Source: Pseudaeromonas aegiceratis (lineage in GTDB: Bacteria > Pseudomonadota > Gammaproteobacteria > Enterobacterales > Aeromonadaceae). From it: a stretch of DNA of 64,000 nt. The stretch covers positions 1,550,001 through 1,614,000 of the forward strand of contig NZ_CP158016.1 in assembly GCF_046254905.1 (NCBI RefSeq), given 5' to 3'. The notes under the pieces are model-generated. The model worked only from the letters and a program-made list of their open reading frames with translations. It had not been told where the DNA came from and did not search any database. Made by a program: the position numbers and the translations under genes. This document shows positions 8,950 to 18,068 of this stretch, one piece after another (position 1 is the stretch's first letter; the number at the start of each line of letters is the position of its first letter).

Positions 8950-9765
8950 ATGAAATCTGCATGCCGCCGGCCCGACGCCGGCCAGTTCTTTGCCCGAGTC
9001 GCCCAGTTGCTGGGGGCCGGGTTATTGCTGCTCGGTGGGGCGGCCGCGGCCTGCGAACGGCCCCTGTCGGTGGGCTATGACCAGTGGCCACCCTACCACT
9101 ACCGCCAGGCCGACGGCCAGATGGCCGGCTTTGCCATCGAGGTGCTCGAGGGGGTGGCCAAGCGCATGGGCTGTGCGCTGCAATACAAGGAGCGGCCCTG
9201 GCGGCGGGTGCTGCTGGAGGTGGAGGCGGGCACCACGGATGTGGCCATGGAGGCGTACTACAACGACGAGCGGGCCCGGATCGCCTCCTTCTCCGAGCCC
9301 TACAATCCCAGCTCGGCCCACCTGTGGGTGCGTCAGGGTAGCCAGTTGCCGCAGTCGGATCTCAAGTTACTCGTCGAGAGCGGTTTTCGCCTGGGGGTGA
9401 CCAAGTCCTTCTTCTATGGGCCCCAGATGCAGGGGCTGCGCCACCATGCCAACGTGGAGGAGGTGGAGGATGAACAGCAGAACTACGCCAAGCTGCTAAA
9501 GGGCCGGCTGGACGGCTTCCTGGGGGATACCCTGGCCACCCGCTGGGCCATCGATCACCAAGGCCTGGCCAATCAGATCCAGCGGGCGGATCTGGTGGTC
9601 TATCAGGCACCGGCGGCCTTCATGCTGAGCAAGAAGAGCGTGTCGCCGGCCCAGGTCAGCGCCTTCAACCAGGCCCTGCTGGCCATGAAACAGGATGGCA
9701 GCTACCAGGCCATTTTGGATCGGTATATGGGGACCATGGCGGCGTTGCGGGCGCCTAAGTCCTAG
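8950..9765 (+). CDS. Periplasmic amino-acid-type substrate-binding protein (SBP family 3)
   Basis: A 271-residue exported protein. An N-terminal signal sequence (LLGAGLLLLGGAAAA) precedes CERPLSVGYDQWPPYHYRQADGQ, typical of family 3 solute-binding proteins. GFAIEVLEGVAKRMG and the hinge-like SGFRLGVTKSFFYG follow. The AAAC junction is a poor lipobox, so a soluble form is more likely. No permease or ATPase gene is adjacent. It may be an orphan binding protein, as is common for this family in Aeromonas and Shewanella relatives. AAGGAG lies 14 bases before the ATG at 8950. Confidence 0.75.
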   Translation: MKSACRRPDAGQFFARVAQLLGAGLLLLGGAAAACERPLSVGYDQWPPYHYRQADGQMAGFAIEVLEGVAKRMGCALQYKERPWRRVLLEVEAGTTDVAMEAYYNDERARIASFSEPYNPSSAHLWVRQGSQLPQSDLKLLVESGFRLGVTKSFFYGPQMQGLRHHANVEEVEDEQQNYAKLLKGRLDGFLGDTLATRWAIDHQGLANQIQRADLVVYQAPAAFMLSKKSVSPAQVSAFNQALLAMKQDGSYQAILDRYMGTMAALRAPKS

Positions 9766-9800
9766 GGCGGGGGCCTGTCGCTGCCCCCGCGCAGCCCTAG
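9762..9800. terminator. GC-rich hairpin between convergent genes
   Basis: GCGGGGGC (9767-9774) pairs with GCCCCCGC (9783-9790). Outer arms CTAGGG and CCCTAG contain the stop codons of both flanking genes. No T-run follows on either strand, so it is a possible bidirectional, non-canonical terminator. Confidence 0.45.
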
Positions 9801-10447
9801 CGGCGCCACAACAGGGACTCCCAGCCCCGGGCCAGCGCCAGCTTGGCCAGCCGCTCCCCCGGATTGACCACGTGGGCGAACTCCACCAGCTCCAGCAGGG
9901 GCAGGTCGTTGATGGAGTCGCTGTAACCGTGGCTGTCCAGCAGATCCAGCTCTTCCCCCAACCATTGCCGCAACCGCGTCACCTTGCCCCCTTGATAGGT
10001 CAGCACCCCCTGGGTGCGGCCCGTGTAGCGATCCGCCACCTGCTCCAGCTCGATGGCCAGCACCTCGCTGACCCCCAGATGGCGGGCCACCGGCCGGACT
10101 ATGTGTTCGCCGCTGGCCGAGATGATGATGATGCGATCGCCCCGGGCGCGATAGTGCTGCAGCAGCGCCTGGGCCTCGGGGTAGAGGCGCGGCACTATGC
10201 GCTCCTGGAGGCAGAGTGCCACCTCGGCGGCCACTTCCGTCAGGCTGCGCTCCGCCAGGGGGCTGAGGGTGAAGGCCATGTACTCTTCCATGGCCAGGGT
10301 GCCGGCATAGTAGCGGGCCATCAGGGCCTGCTCCTGGCGGGCCATGGCCGCGTCGGCCCAGCCCCGGTCCACCATGTGCTCAAACCAGAGGCTGGCGGTG
10401 TCGCCGTCCAGCAAGGTGTCATCCAGATCGAAGAGCGCCAGCGCCAT
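9797..10447 (-). CDS. HAD-IB family phosphatase
   Basis: A 216-residue HAD-superfamily hydrolase related to phosphoserine phosphatase. Motif I is ALFDLDDTLLDGD (nucleophile Asp in DLDD), motif II IIIISASGEH and motif IV GYSDSINDLPLLE. The start at 10447 overlaps the stop of the preceding ABC ATPase gene by one base, which places it last in the phosphonate-type importer operon. In context it may release phosphate from the product of the neighbouring phosphodiesterase, but the substrate is inferred only. Confidence 0.78.
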   Translation of the reverse strand: MALALFDLDDTLLDGDTASLWFEHMVDRGWADAAMARQEQALMARYYAGTLAMEEYMAFTLSPLAERSLTEVAAEVALCLQERIVPRLYPEAQALLQHYRARGDRIIIISASGEHIVRPVARHLGVSEVLAIELEQVADRYTGRTQGVLTYQGGKVTRLRQWLGEELDLLDSHGYSDSINDLPLLELVEFAHVVNPGERLAKLALARGWESLLWRR

Positions 10448-11436
10448 CAGGCCACCTCCCGGAACTGATCGGTCTGAAACTGTAGCGCCACCGGGGTGCC
10501 AGGCTCCAGCAGCCCCTGCACCCCCTGATTGAGGGTGTCCACGTCCAGCCGCTGATCCTGCCACTGCACCTGGTAGCGCACCACGTTGCCCAGCAGCTGG
10601 TGGCCCAGCACCCGGGCCGGGCCCTGGGCCTGGGGCTGCAGCTGGATGCACTCGGGACGGATGGCCAGGCAGCCTGGCCCCTGATGCCCCAGCAGGCGCT
10701 GGGCGGCCTCGGCCTCCAGCAGGTTGTAGTGGCCGATGAAGCGGGCGGCAAAGCGGTTCACCGGGCGGGCGTAGATCTCTTCGGCGGTGCCGGTCTGCAC
10801 TATCTGGCCGTCCTGCATCAGCACGATGCGATCGGAGAGCAGCAGAGCCTCCTCCTGATCGTGGGTGACGAAGACGGTGGTGACCCCCAGCTTGTGCACC
10901 AGATCGCGGATCTGGCTGCGCAGGTGGCGGCGAATGCGCGCATCCAGGGCCGAGAGGGGCTCATCTAGTAGCAGGAGGCGTGGTTTGACCACCAGGGCCC
11001 GGGCCAGGGCCACCCGTTGCTGCTGACCGCCGGACAGTTCGCCGGGCATGGCATCGGCCTTGTCGGCCAACTCCACCCGCTCCAGCATCTGCATCACCCG
11101 CTCGCGGCGCTCCGGCTCCGGTACCCCCTGCATCTTGAGGCCGAAGGCCACGTTGCCCGCCACCGACATGTTGGGGAACAGGGCGTAGTGCTGGAACACC
11201 ATGCCGATCTGGCGCTGTTGCGGCACCCTGTGGGTGATCTCCTCGCCGGCCATCAGGATCTGGCCGCCGTCTATGGGGGTCAGGCCCGCCAGGGCGCGCA
11301 GCAGTGTGCTCTTGCCACAGCCGCTGGGGCCCAGCAGGGTGACCAGTTCCCCTTCCTGAAGGCTGAGATTGAGGTTACTGAACAGGGGGCGGTCGGGGAG
11401 CTGTTTACACAGGCCACGCAGGGTAACAAAGCTCAT
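10447..11436 (-). CDS. ABC importer ATPase (2-aminoethylphosphonate PhnT / spermidine PotA type)
   Basis: The 329-residue ATPase has Walker A GPSGCGKST, signature LSGGQQQRVALARAL, Walker B LLLLDEPLSALD and the H-loop VTHDQEEA. A C-terminal TOBE-like region (LAIRPECIQLQ) of about 90 residues follows. It couples ATP hydrolysis to uptake through the two permeases encoded just upstream in the operon. The family includes PhnT, PotA and FbpC. Context (UTRA regulator, two-component permease, family 1 binding protein, phosphodiesterase) favours a phosphonate or phosphoester importer. Confidence 0.82.
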   Translation of the reverse strand: MSFVTLRGLCKQLPDRPLFSNLNLSLQEGELVTLLGPSGCGKSTLLRALAGLTPIDGGQILMAGEEITHRVPQQRQIGMVFQHYALFPNMSVAGNVAFGLKMQGVPEPERRERVMQMLERVELADKADAMPGELSGGQQQRVALARALVVKPRLLLLDEPLSALDARIRRHLRSQIRDLVHKLGVTTVFVTHDQEEALLLSDRIVLMQDGQIVQTGTAEEIYARPVNRFAARFIGHYNLLEAEAAQRLLGHQGPGCLAIRPECIQLQPQAQGPARVLGHQLLGNVVRYQVQWQDQRLDVDTLNQGVQGLLEPGTPVALQFQTDQFREVA

Positions 11437-11445
11437 GGCGGCTCC

Positions 11446-12219
11446 TTAGCGATTGAAGCGACTGGCCAGCCAGGTCAGCAGCAAGGTGATGAGGAAGTAG
11501 CTGATCACCAGGGCACTGGTGTAGTGACCGCTGGTGGCGCGCATGGTGTACAGGTAGATCTGCAGGGTCTCGAAGCGGGTGCCCACCAGCAGGTTGGCGA
11601 ACACGAATTCCCCCATCAGAAACGAGAAGCTCAGGAACAACGCCGAGAACAGGCTCTTGCGCAGGGACGGCAGTATCACCAGCCAAAAGGCTTTGGGTGC
11701 CGAGGCCCCCAGCAGCTGGGCGGCGGCCATCAGATCCTGCAGCGCCAGCCGGGAGAGGCGGTTGGCCAGGGCGCGGTAGAGCAGCGGCAGCGCCAGACTG
11801 AAATAGCAGCCCAGCAGGATCCAGGGGGTGCCCACCAGGAGCAGGGCCCCTCCTGCATACAGGCTGAGCAGGCCAACGCTGGCCACCACCGGCGGCATGG
11901 CAAAGGGCAGCAGGATCAGCAGCCCCATGGGTTTGTCCAGCTGCGGATAACGGTAGAAGATGACGAAGGCCGCCGGCACCACCACCAGATAGGTGAGCAG
12001 CAGACTGCCTCCACAAACCAGCAGGGAACGCCCCAACGCCGCCAAAAAGCGCGGCTCGCCCCACAGCTGCAGATACCAGTTCAGGGAAAAGCCCTCGGGC
12101 AGTATGGTGGCGCCCCAGCGGCTGGACAGGGAGTAGAGCAGGGTGGCGAAGATAGGCAGCAGCAGCAGCCCCATCAGGCCCCCCAGCACCGCCTTGGGCC
12201 AGTGTCTAGCGATTGGCAT
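11446..12219 (-). CDS. ABC importer permease, PhnV-like
   Basis: A 257-residue inner-membrane protein with about six hydrophobic segments. Its EAA-loop sequence, MAAAQLLGASAPKAFWLVILPSL, is where the ATPase docks. It overlaps the other permease gene by 14 bp and lies 10 bp before the ATPase gene. It is the second half of a heterodimeric type I importer channel of the AfuB/PotC/PhnV group. Confidence 0.8.
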   Translation of the reverse strand: MPIARHWPKAVLGGLMGLLLLPIFATLLYSLSSRWGATILPEGFSLNWYLQLWGEPRFLAALGRSLLVCGGSLLLTYLVVVPAAFVIFYRYPQLDKPMGLLILLPFAMPPVVASVGLLSLYAGGALLLVGTPWILLGCYFSLALPLLYRALANRLSRLALQDLMAAAQLLGASAPKAFWLVILPSLRKSLFSALFLSFSFLMGEFVFANLLVGTRFETLQIYLYTMRATSGHYTSALVISYFLITLLLTWLASRFNR

Positions 12220-13093
12220 AGTGGAATCTCCCCATCAGCAGCTGGTTGCCCCAGCAGATGAGCGCCAGGATCAGCAGCAGCAGGACGCACAGGGCGGCGG
12301 CCAGCTCAGGATCCGGGAAGAGATCGCCGGAGACCAGGCTGGCGATACGGATGGTCAGCAGGTTGATGTTGCCCAGGGTCAGGGCATAGGCGCTGGCGTA
12401 GGCTCCCATGGCGTTGGCAAACAAGAGGATGAAGGTACCCAGCAGGGCCGGGGCCAGGATCGGCAGCGTGATGTGCCGCAAGATCTGCCAGGGGCTGGCC
12501 CCCAAGAGTGCCGCAGCCTCTTGCCACTGGGGCTGCAGGTTGTCGAAGGCCGGGTAGAGCAGCAGCAGGGCCAGCGGCAGCTGAAAGTAGATGTACAGCA
12601 GGAGCAGGCCATTCATGGAGTAGAGATCAAACAACTCAATGCCCCACCACTGGCGCGCCATCAGGGTGATGGCGCCGTTGGTGCCCAGGATGACGATGAA
12701 GGCAAAGGCCAGGGGCACGCCGGCCATGTTGCTGCTCATGTTGGTGAAGGCGATGACGGCATCGCGCCAGCGGCCCGGCACCCGGGTGAGGGCCGCAGCC
12801 CCCACGCCGGCGATGAGCAGGCCCGCCAGGCTGGAGCAGCCGGAGAGCCACAGGCTCTTGCCGAAGGCCTGCCGGTAGAAGGGCGAGTCCAGGATGGACG
12901 CAAAGCGCGACAGGGTAAAGCCGTCCGGGCTCCAGACGGCGTGCCACACCACCCAGCCCAGGGGGGCCAGGCAGAAGAGGCCCAGCAACAGCAGCAGGGG
13001 CAGCAGCCACAGCAGGGCCGCGGGACGGCCGGGTGCCCGCCCTGGCCTGGGAGCGTCCCAGGTGGTGGTGCGGCTCAGGATGAGACTGGTCAT
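12206..13093 (-). CDS. ABC importer permease, PhnU-like
   Basis: The 295-residue permease has about six transmembrane segments, beginning with LLWLLPLLLLLGLFCLAPLGW. Its EAA loop is EAAALLGASPWQILRHITLP. Its start overlaps the stop of the phosphodiesterase gene by 4 bp and its end overlaps the second permease. It pairs with the PhnV-like protein to form the translocation pore. Confidence 0.8.
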   Translation of the reverse strand: MTSLILSRTTTWDAPRPGRAPGRPAALLWLLPLLLLLGLFCLAPLGWVVWHAVWSPDGFTLSRFASILDSPFYRQAFGKSLWLSGCSSLAGLLIAGVGAAALTRVPGRWRDAVIAFTNMSSNMAGVPLAFAFIVILGTNGAITLMARQWWGIELFDLYSMNGLLLLYIYFQLPLALLLLYPAFDNLQPQWQEAAALLGASPWQILRHITLPILAPALLGTFILLFANAMGAYASAYALTLGNINLLTIRIASLVSGDLFPDPELAAALCVLLLLILALICWGNQLLMGRFHYANR

Positions 13094-13917
13094 GCGGGTC
13101 TCCAGTGGGGGTTCAGCAGCGCCGGGCAGGCCGGCAGGCCGTGTTCCAGACCCAGCAGGTCGGCCAAGGTGCCGGCCAGCTCCCGCTGGCGGGGCGGCGC
13201 ACTTGGGCTGTGGTTGAAGGCCTCGCCCAGCAGGAACAGCGGCACCTCCCGCTCGCAGGCCAGGCTGCCGCCGTGGGTGCGATCGTCGTTCATGCCGTGA
13301 TCGCTGGTGATCAGGATCTGATAGCCAGCGGCGCGCCAGTCGGGCAGAAACTCGCTCAGCAGAATATCGAAGCGCCGGGCGGCGTTGCGGTACTGGGGGC
13401 TGGAGAGGCCGAACTGGTGGCCGGCGTCGTCCACGTTCATGGGGTGGATGAACAAGAGATCCGGCTGATGGCGGCGCAGCAGATCGTCGGCATCGATCAG
13501 CAGGTGATCATCGGGGTAATGGTCCTGGTGATAGAAGCGGCCGTACTGGATGGGCAGGCTGGGATCCTGGGTGAAGCGATCCCGCCGGGCGTCATAGGGG
13601 CTGCGATTATACAGTTCGCTGATCCAGTGGTAGGCGGCGGCGGCTGTGACAAGACCGGCCTGCTGCGCCAGGCCGAACAGGCTGGGGCCATGGGACAGGC
13701 GGGTGACGCCGTTGTGGCGAATGCCGCTTTGTACCGGCGTCTGCCCGGTGAGCAGGGTTTCATAAAGCGGACGGGAGAGGGAGGGCAATTCGCTCTGCAG
13801 TGGGTGCAGGCTGGCTTCTCCGGACTCACACAAGGCCAGCAGGTAGCCCATGCTGTGCTGGGCTACCTGATAGGCCAGGCCGTCGATAAGCAGATAGATG
13901 ACCTTGGCGTGTGTCAT
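13090..13917 (-). CDS. Alkaline-phosphatase-superfamily phosphodiesterase (type I NPP-like)
   Basis: The 275-residue protein belongs to the type I phosphodiesterase/nucleotide pyrophosphatase group. Likely metal ligands are Asp12 (LLIDGLA), the NVDDAGHQFG Asp/His pair, TSDHGMNDD and THGG. The nucleophile position (PSLSRPLYETLLTG) appears to hold a serine (about residue 48) where many relatives have threonine. No signal peptide is visible, so it should act in the cytoplasm on an imported compound. It lies between the binding-protein and permease genes. The start at 13917 follows the binding-protein stop by 5 bp. Confidence 0.72.
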   Translation of the reverse strand: MTHAKVIYLLIDGLAYQVAQHSMGYLLALCESGEASLHPLQSELPSLSRPLYETLLTGQTPVQSGIRHNGVTRLSHGPSLFGLAQQAGLVTAAAAYHWISELYNRSPYDARRDRFTQDPSLPIQYGRFYHQDHYPDDHLLIDADDLLRRHQPDLLFIHPMNVDDAGHQFGLSSPQYRNAARRFDILLSEFLPDWRAAGYQILITSDHGMNDDRTHGGSLACEREVPLFLLGEAFNHSPSAPPRQRELAGTLADLLGLEHGLPACPALLNPHWRPA

Positions 13918-13922
13918 GGCGG

Positions 13923-14969
13923 TTACGGCTGATAGATCATGACGTTTTCCTGCCACAGACGGGGCAGGGCCTTGCCCGCTTCACTCCAGGCATCGAAGTC
14001 GCTCACCGGCTTGGCGGCGGCGTATTGCTCCGCCGGCAGCATCTTGGCCTTGACGTCCTCCGGCAACACCACATCGCTGCGGATGGGGCGGGCGTAGCCG
14101 CGGGCCAGGTTGATCTGACCGGCGTCGCTCAGGATATATTCCCGGGCCAGCTTGGCGGCGTTGGGATGCTTGGCGTACTTGTTGATGATGGTGGTGTAGC
14201 CGGAGATCACGGAGCCATCGGAGGGGATCACCACCAGGAAGCGGCTGGGATCTATCTTGTCCCGGTAGTTCAAGGCATTGAAGTCCCACAACACGGCGAC
14301 GGCTACCTCACCCTTCTCCAGGTTGGCCAGGGAGGGGTCGGTGAGGGAGAGGCGGCCCTGCTTGGCCAGATCGGCAAACAGGTCGAAGGCGGGTTTGAGG
14401 TTCTTCTCGTTGCCACCACCGGCGATGGCGGCGGCCAGCACGCCGTTATTGGCCTGGGAGGCGACCCCCACGTTGCCGACGGTCACCTTGTACTTGCCGG
14501 TGCGCAGATCGGCCCAGCTCTTGGGCGGGTTGGGCACCAGATCCTTGTTGATCATGAAGGCGATGGTGCCGGTATAGGCCAGCATCCAGTTGCCGTCCTG
14601 ATCCTTGGCCCAGGCGGGAATGGCCTCCCAATGGGTGGGCTTGTAGGGCTGGGCCAGCCCTTTTTGCACCGCCAATGGGCCGAAGGCATGGCCTACATCG
14701 CCGATATCGGCGCTGGCGTCACTGGCCTCGGCGGCAAACTTGGCCAGCTCCTCGGCGGAGCTCATGTCGGTGTCCATGTGGGCCAGACCAAACTGGCTGT
14801 GCAGATCCTGCCAGGTGTCTTTCCAGTTCGCCCAGCTGTCGGGCATGCCGACGCTGTTGACCGCGCCCTCGGCCTGGGCGGCCTTGAGCAGATCCGCCGG
14901 CACAGTGGCCTGGCTGGCGAGGGGGAGGGCGAGGGCGCCCAGGACGAGACAGAGGGATAGCGCTTTCAT
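13923..14969 (-). CDS. Periplasmic binding protein of the phosphonate-type importer (PhnS-like)
   Basis: A 348-residue exported protein with the cleavable signal MKALSLCLVLGALALPLASQA. The body is a family 1 / AfuA-PhnS solute-binding protein: GAVNSVGMPDSWANWKDTW, TGTIAFMINKDLV, then PKSWADLRTGKYKVTVGN and ILSDAGQINLARGYARPIR. It captures the ligand and delivers it to the two permeases. AAGGAG precedes the ATG. A palindrome (14982-14997) sits directly upstream of the ribosome binding site, so repression by the divergent UTRA regulator is likely. The true ligand (2-aminoethylphosphonate or a phosphodiester) is not proved. Confidence 0.78.
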   Translation of the reverse strand: MKALSLCLVLGALALPLASQATVPADLLKAAQAEGAVNSVGMPDSWANWKDTWQDLHSQFGLAHMDTDMSSAEELAKFAAEASDASADIGDVGHAFGPLAVQKGLAQPYKPTHWEAIPAWAKDQDGNWMLAYTGTIAFMINKDLVPNPPKSWADLRTGKYKVTVGNVGVASQANNGVLAAAIAGGGNEKNLKPAFDLFADLAKQGRLSLTDPSLANLEKGEVAVAVLWDFNALNYRDKIDPSRFLVVIPSDGSVISGYTTIINKYAKHPNAAKLAREYILSDAGQINLARGYARPIRSDVVLPEDVKAKMLPAEQYAAAKPVSDFDAWSEAGKALPRLWQENVMIYQP

Positions 14970-14981
14970 GGTGTAACTCCT

Positions 14982-14997
14982 TCTGGACTAGGTCAGA
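14982..14997. promoter_or_regulatory. Candidate GntR/UTRA operator, site 1
   Basis: TCTGGACTAGGTCAGA is an imperfect palindrome just 5' of the binding-protein ribosome binding site. It shares 14 of 16 bases with the perfect palindrome at 15124-15139. Confidence 0.55.
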
Positions 14998-15123
14998 TTG
15001 GCTTGTTGCTGCTGTTTTGTATTATTCGCAGCCACTTGTGACACCTGGGTGACAGTTTCTTGAAGGTTAACGGCGTGAGTTAGCGCAAACAATAGCCAGC
15101 AAGCAATTCGCACGAATCATCTT

Positions 15124-15139
15124 TCTGGACTAGTCCAGA
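15124..15139. promoter_or_regulatory. Candidate GntR/UTRA operator, site 2 (perfect palindrome)
   Basis: TCTGGACTAGTCCAGA is a perfect 16-bp palindrome in the divergent gap between the importer operon and the regulator gene. Confidence 0.65.
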
Positions 15140-15287
15140 TGGCGGATTGCCCGTGATATGCCCCCCTCTGGCAGCGCGCCATGACACCAAAACGCCATAG
15201 AAGCAGGTTATTGTCAGGGCGGCGCCGGGAGGATTTGGCTCCGGTTATGCTATCTTTGGCCGCCGTAACCATGTCAGAGGGGATGTC

Positions 15288-16046
15288 ATGAGCCAGTGGA
15301 CGAGTCCAGATGAGCGTCAGCCCACCCAGGTGGCCCAGATCCGCCAATCCTTGCAGGAGCAGATCCGCGCCGGCCTGTTGCGGCCCGGCATGCGCCTGCC
15401 GTCGGAGCGGGCCCTGAGCGAACGGTTCGCCACCACCCGCATCACCTTGAAAGAGGCCCTGGCGGTGCTGGAGACCGAGGGGCAGATCTACCGTGAGGAG
15501 CGGCGCGGCTGGTTCGTGGCGCCGCCCCGCCTCATCTACGATCCCCGCACCAAGAGTCACTTCCAGGCCATGGTGGAGAGCCAGGGGCGGGCTGCCACCA
15601 CCCGAGTGCTGCAGGCCGGCCCCGTGGTGGCCAATGCCGAGCTGTGCCAGCGCATGGGACTGGCGCCTTTGAGCCCCTTGCTCAAGATCTGCCGGGTGCG
15701 CTCCCTGGACTCGCGGGATGTCTTGTACGTGGAACACTACCTGCTGCCGGAACGCTTTCCCGGCCTGCTGGAGACGGATCTCACCTGCTCCCTGACGCGC
15801 TTGTATGCCGAGCGTTACGGCATCGGCTATGGCCAGTCCACCTTCGATATCCTACCGACGGCCGCCCACGGCGCCGTGGCCCGCGCCCTGGGGCTGCCCC
15901 AGGGTGCACCCCTGCTGCAGATCTGCCGGCTCAATTGGGATGAGCGGGGCCGGCTCATCGATTGCGACATGGAGTACTGGCGCCAGGATGCCGTTGTCAT
16001 ACGCATTCAGAGCGATCCCCTGCCACAGGACAGCGCTTTATCCTAA
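15288..16046 (+). CDS. GntR-family regulator with UTRA domain, PhnR-like
   Basis: The 252-residue regulator has an N-terminal winged helix (QIRQSLQEQIRAGLLRPGMRLPSERALSERF, residues 13-75) and a C-terminal UTRA ligand-binding domain (residues 90-250, with DVLYVEHYLLPERFPGLL). UTRA/HutC-type repressors sense small effectors and control divergent transport operons; PhnR does this for 2-aminoethylphosphonate. Two palindromes lie in the divergent gap. A third related half-site (right half GAGTCCAGA) falls inside its own codons 4-8 (15297-15310), which suggests autoregulation. The ATG at 15288 is set by GAGGGGATG upstream. Confidence 0.8.
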   Translation: MSQWTSPDERQPTQVAQIRQSLQEQIRAGLLRPGMRLPSERALSERFATTRITLKEALAVLETEGQIYREERRGWFVAPPRLIYDPRTKSHFQAMVESQGRAATTRVLQAGPVVANAELCQRMGLAPLSPLLKICRVRSLDSRDVLYVEHYLLPERFPGLLETDLTCSLTRLYAERYGIGYGQSTFDILPTAAHGAVARALGLPQGAPLLQICRLNWDERGRLIDCDMEYWRQDAVVIRIQSDPLPQDSALS

Positions 16047-16128
16047 TCTTTATGGCTGCTAACCTACCGGATCCTGCCGCCGGCCTTTAACCCATGACAG
16101 CGGTCTTAGCACCATTTCGAGGTATCTC

Positions 16129-18000
16129 ATGTTTCGCTTTTTCGAGGGGCTGACCCGGCCCTTCCCCGACGAGGAGCCCAGCCAGCCTCCCGCGGGCCTG
16201 TACCGTTTTTGTCGTCACTACACCCGGGGCATGGAGCCCTACCTGCTGCTCATGTCCCTGCTCAGCGCCCTGATCGCCGTGGGGGAGGTGGTGTTGTTTG
16301 GCTTCCTGGGGCGCCTGGTGGACTGGCTGGCCACCCAGCAGCCCGGCACCCTGCTGGACAGCGGCGGTGAGCGCCTGCTGTGGATGGGGGCCCTGCTGCT
16401 CATCGGCCTGCCGCTCCTGGTGCTGCTGCATTCGCTCTTGATGCACCAGAGCCTGCTGGGTAACTACCCCATGGCCATCCGTTGGCAGGCCCACCGCTAT
16501 CTGCTGAAGCAGAGTCTGTCGTTTTACAGCAACGACTTCGCCGGCCGGGTGGCCACCAAGGTGATGCAGACCGCGCTGGCGGTGCGGGAAACCGTGATGA
16601 AGCTGCTGGATGTCATGGTCTACGTGCTGGTCTATTTCGGCGCCATGCTGGTGATGGTGGGGGAGGCGGATTGGCGCCTGATGCTGCCCATGCTGGCCTG
16701 GCTGCTGGGCTACCTGGTGCTGCAGTGGTACTTCGTGCCGCGTTTGAAGCGGGTGGCTAGCGCCCAGGCCGAGGCCCGCTCCCTGATGACAGGGCGGGTG
16801 GTGGACAGCTACACCAACATCCAGACCGTCAAGCTCTTCTCCCACACCCGGCGGGAGGCCGACTATGCCCGGGAGGGCATGGGCGAATTCATGGACACGG
16901 TCAATCACCAGATGCGGCTGGCCACCGGGGTCAGCGTCGGCGTGCAACTGCTCAATTACCTCTTGGCCTTTGCGGTGGCGGCCACCGCCATCTGGCTGTG
17001 GAGCCAGTCGGCCATCAGCATAGGCGCCATCGCCATCGCCATCAGCCTGGCGCTGCGGCTAAACGGCATGTCCCAGTGGATCATGTGGGAGCTGAGCGCC
17101 CTGTTCGAGAATATCGGTACCGTGGCCGACGGTAGCCAGACCCTGGCCAAACCCCTGGAGGTGGTGGATGCGCCCAAGGCGCCGGCGCTGCGGGTGAGCA
17201 GTGGCGAGGTGCGCTTCGAGCAGGTGAGCTTCCATTACGGCAAGGGCGCCGGGGTGCTGGATAAGCTGGATCTCACCATCAAAGCGGGGGAGCGGATCGG
17301 CATCGTCGGCCGTTCCGGCGCCGGCAAGTCCACCCTGGTGAACCTGCTGCTGCGTTTCTATGACGTGGAGGCGGGCCGCATCCTCATCGATGGCCAGGAT
17401 ATCCGCCAGGTGACTCAGGAGAGCCTGCGGGCCCACATCGGCATGGTGACCCAGGACACGGCCCTGCTGCACCGCACCGTACGGGAGAACATACTCTACG
17501 GTGCCCCGGAGGCCAGCGAGGCGGATCTGCTGCGGGCCGCGGGCCAGGCCGAGGCCCTGGACTTTATTGCGACGCTCTCTGACCCCTATGGCAATCAAGG
17601 CTTTGATGCCCAGGTGGGCGAGCGGGGGGTCAAGCTCTCCGGCGGTCAGCGCCAGCGCATCGCCCTGGCCCGGGTGCTGCTCAAGAACGCTCCCCTGCTC
17701 ATTCTGGATGAGGCCACCTCGGCCCTGGACTCGGAGGTGGAGGCGGCTATTCAGGCCAGCCTGGATCGCCTGATGGCGGGCAAGACGGTCATCGCCATCG
17801 CCCACCGTCTCTCCACCATAGCAGCGCTGGATCGCCTGGTGGTGATGGACAAGGGACGGATCGTCGAGCAGGGCACCCATGGTGAGCTGCTGGCGCTGGG
17901 CGGTATCTATGCCCAGCTATGGGCCCATCAGACCGGCGGTTTCCTGGGAGTGGAGGCGGAGGTCAATGCCGATCAATCAGAGCCGTGTGAGGACAGCTGA
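16129..18000 (+). CDS. ABC exporter with fused membrane and ATPase domains
   Basis: A 623-residue type IV ABC half-transporter. Six membrane segments occupy about residues 30-330. The ATPase domain follows with Walker A GRSGAGKST (about residue 398), signature LSGGQRQRIALARVLL, Walker B LLILDEATSALD and switch IAHRLST. It should work as a homodimer exporting a hydrophobic or peptide-like substrate. It starts 82 bp after the UTRA regulator gene but shows no link to the phosphonate cluster. The substrate cannot be told from sequence. Confidence 0.8.
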   Translation: MFRFFEGLTRPFPDEEPSQPPAGLYRFCRHYTRGMEPYLLLMSLLSALIAVGEVVLFGFLGRLVDWLATQQPGTLLDSGGERLLWMGALLLIGLPLLVLLHSLLMHQSLLGNYPMAIRWQAHRYLLKQSLSFYSNDFAGRVATKVMQTALAVRETVMKLLDVMVYVLVYFGAMLVMVGEADWRLMLPMLAWLLGYLVLQWYFVPRLKRVASAQAEARSLMTGRVVDSYTNIQTVKLFSHTRREADYAREGMGEFMDTVNHQMRLATGVSVGVQLLNYLLAFAVAATAIWLWSQSAISIGAIAIAISLALRLNGMSQWIMWELSALFENIGTVADGSQTLAKPLEVVDAPKAPALRVSSGEVRFEQVSFHYGKGAGVLDKLDLTIKAGERIGIVGRSGAGKSTLVNLLLRFYDVEAGRILIDGQDIRQVTQESLRAHIGMVTQDTALLHRTVRENILYGAPEASEADLLRAAGQAEALDFIATLSDPYGNQGFDAQVGERGVKLSGGQRQRIALARVLLKNAPLLILDEATSALDSEVEAAIQASLDRLMAGKTVIAIAHRLSTIAALDRLVVMDKGRIVEQGTHGELLALGGIYAQLWAHQTGGFLGVEAEVNADQSEPCEDS

Positions 18001-18068
18001 CCCGGCTAGCAAGCCTGGGTAAAAGTGGGTAAAACCCCTGCCGGACGGTGTGGACCACTCTTAAAATG

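Noticed and set aside
16087..16947. Long reverse frame opposite the ABC exporter
   Set aside because: His/Gln-rich shadow translation without domain signals; the forward gene has all ABC motifs.
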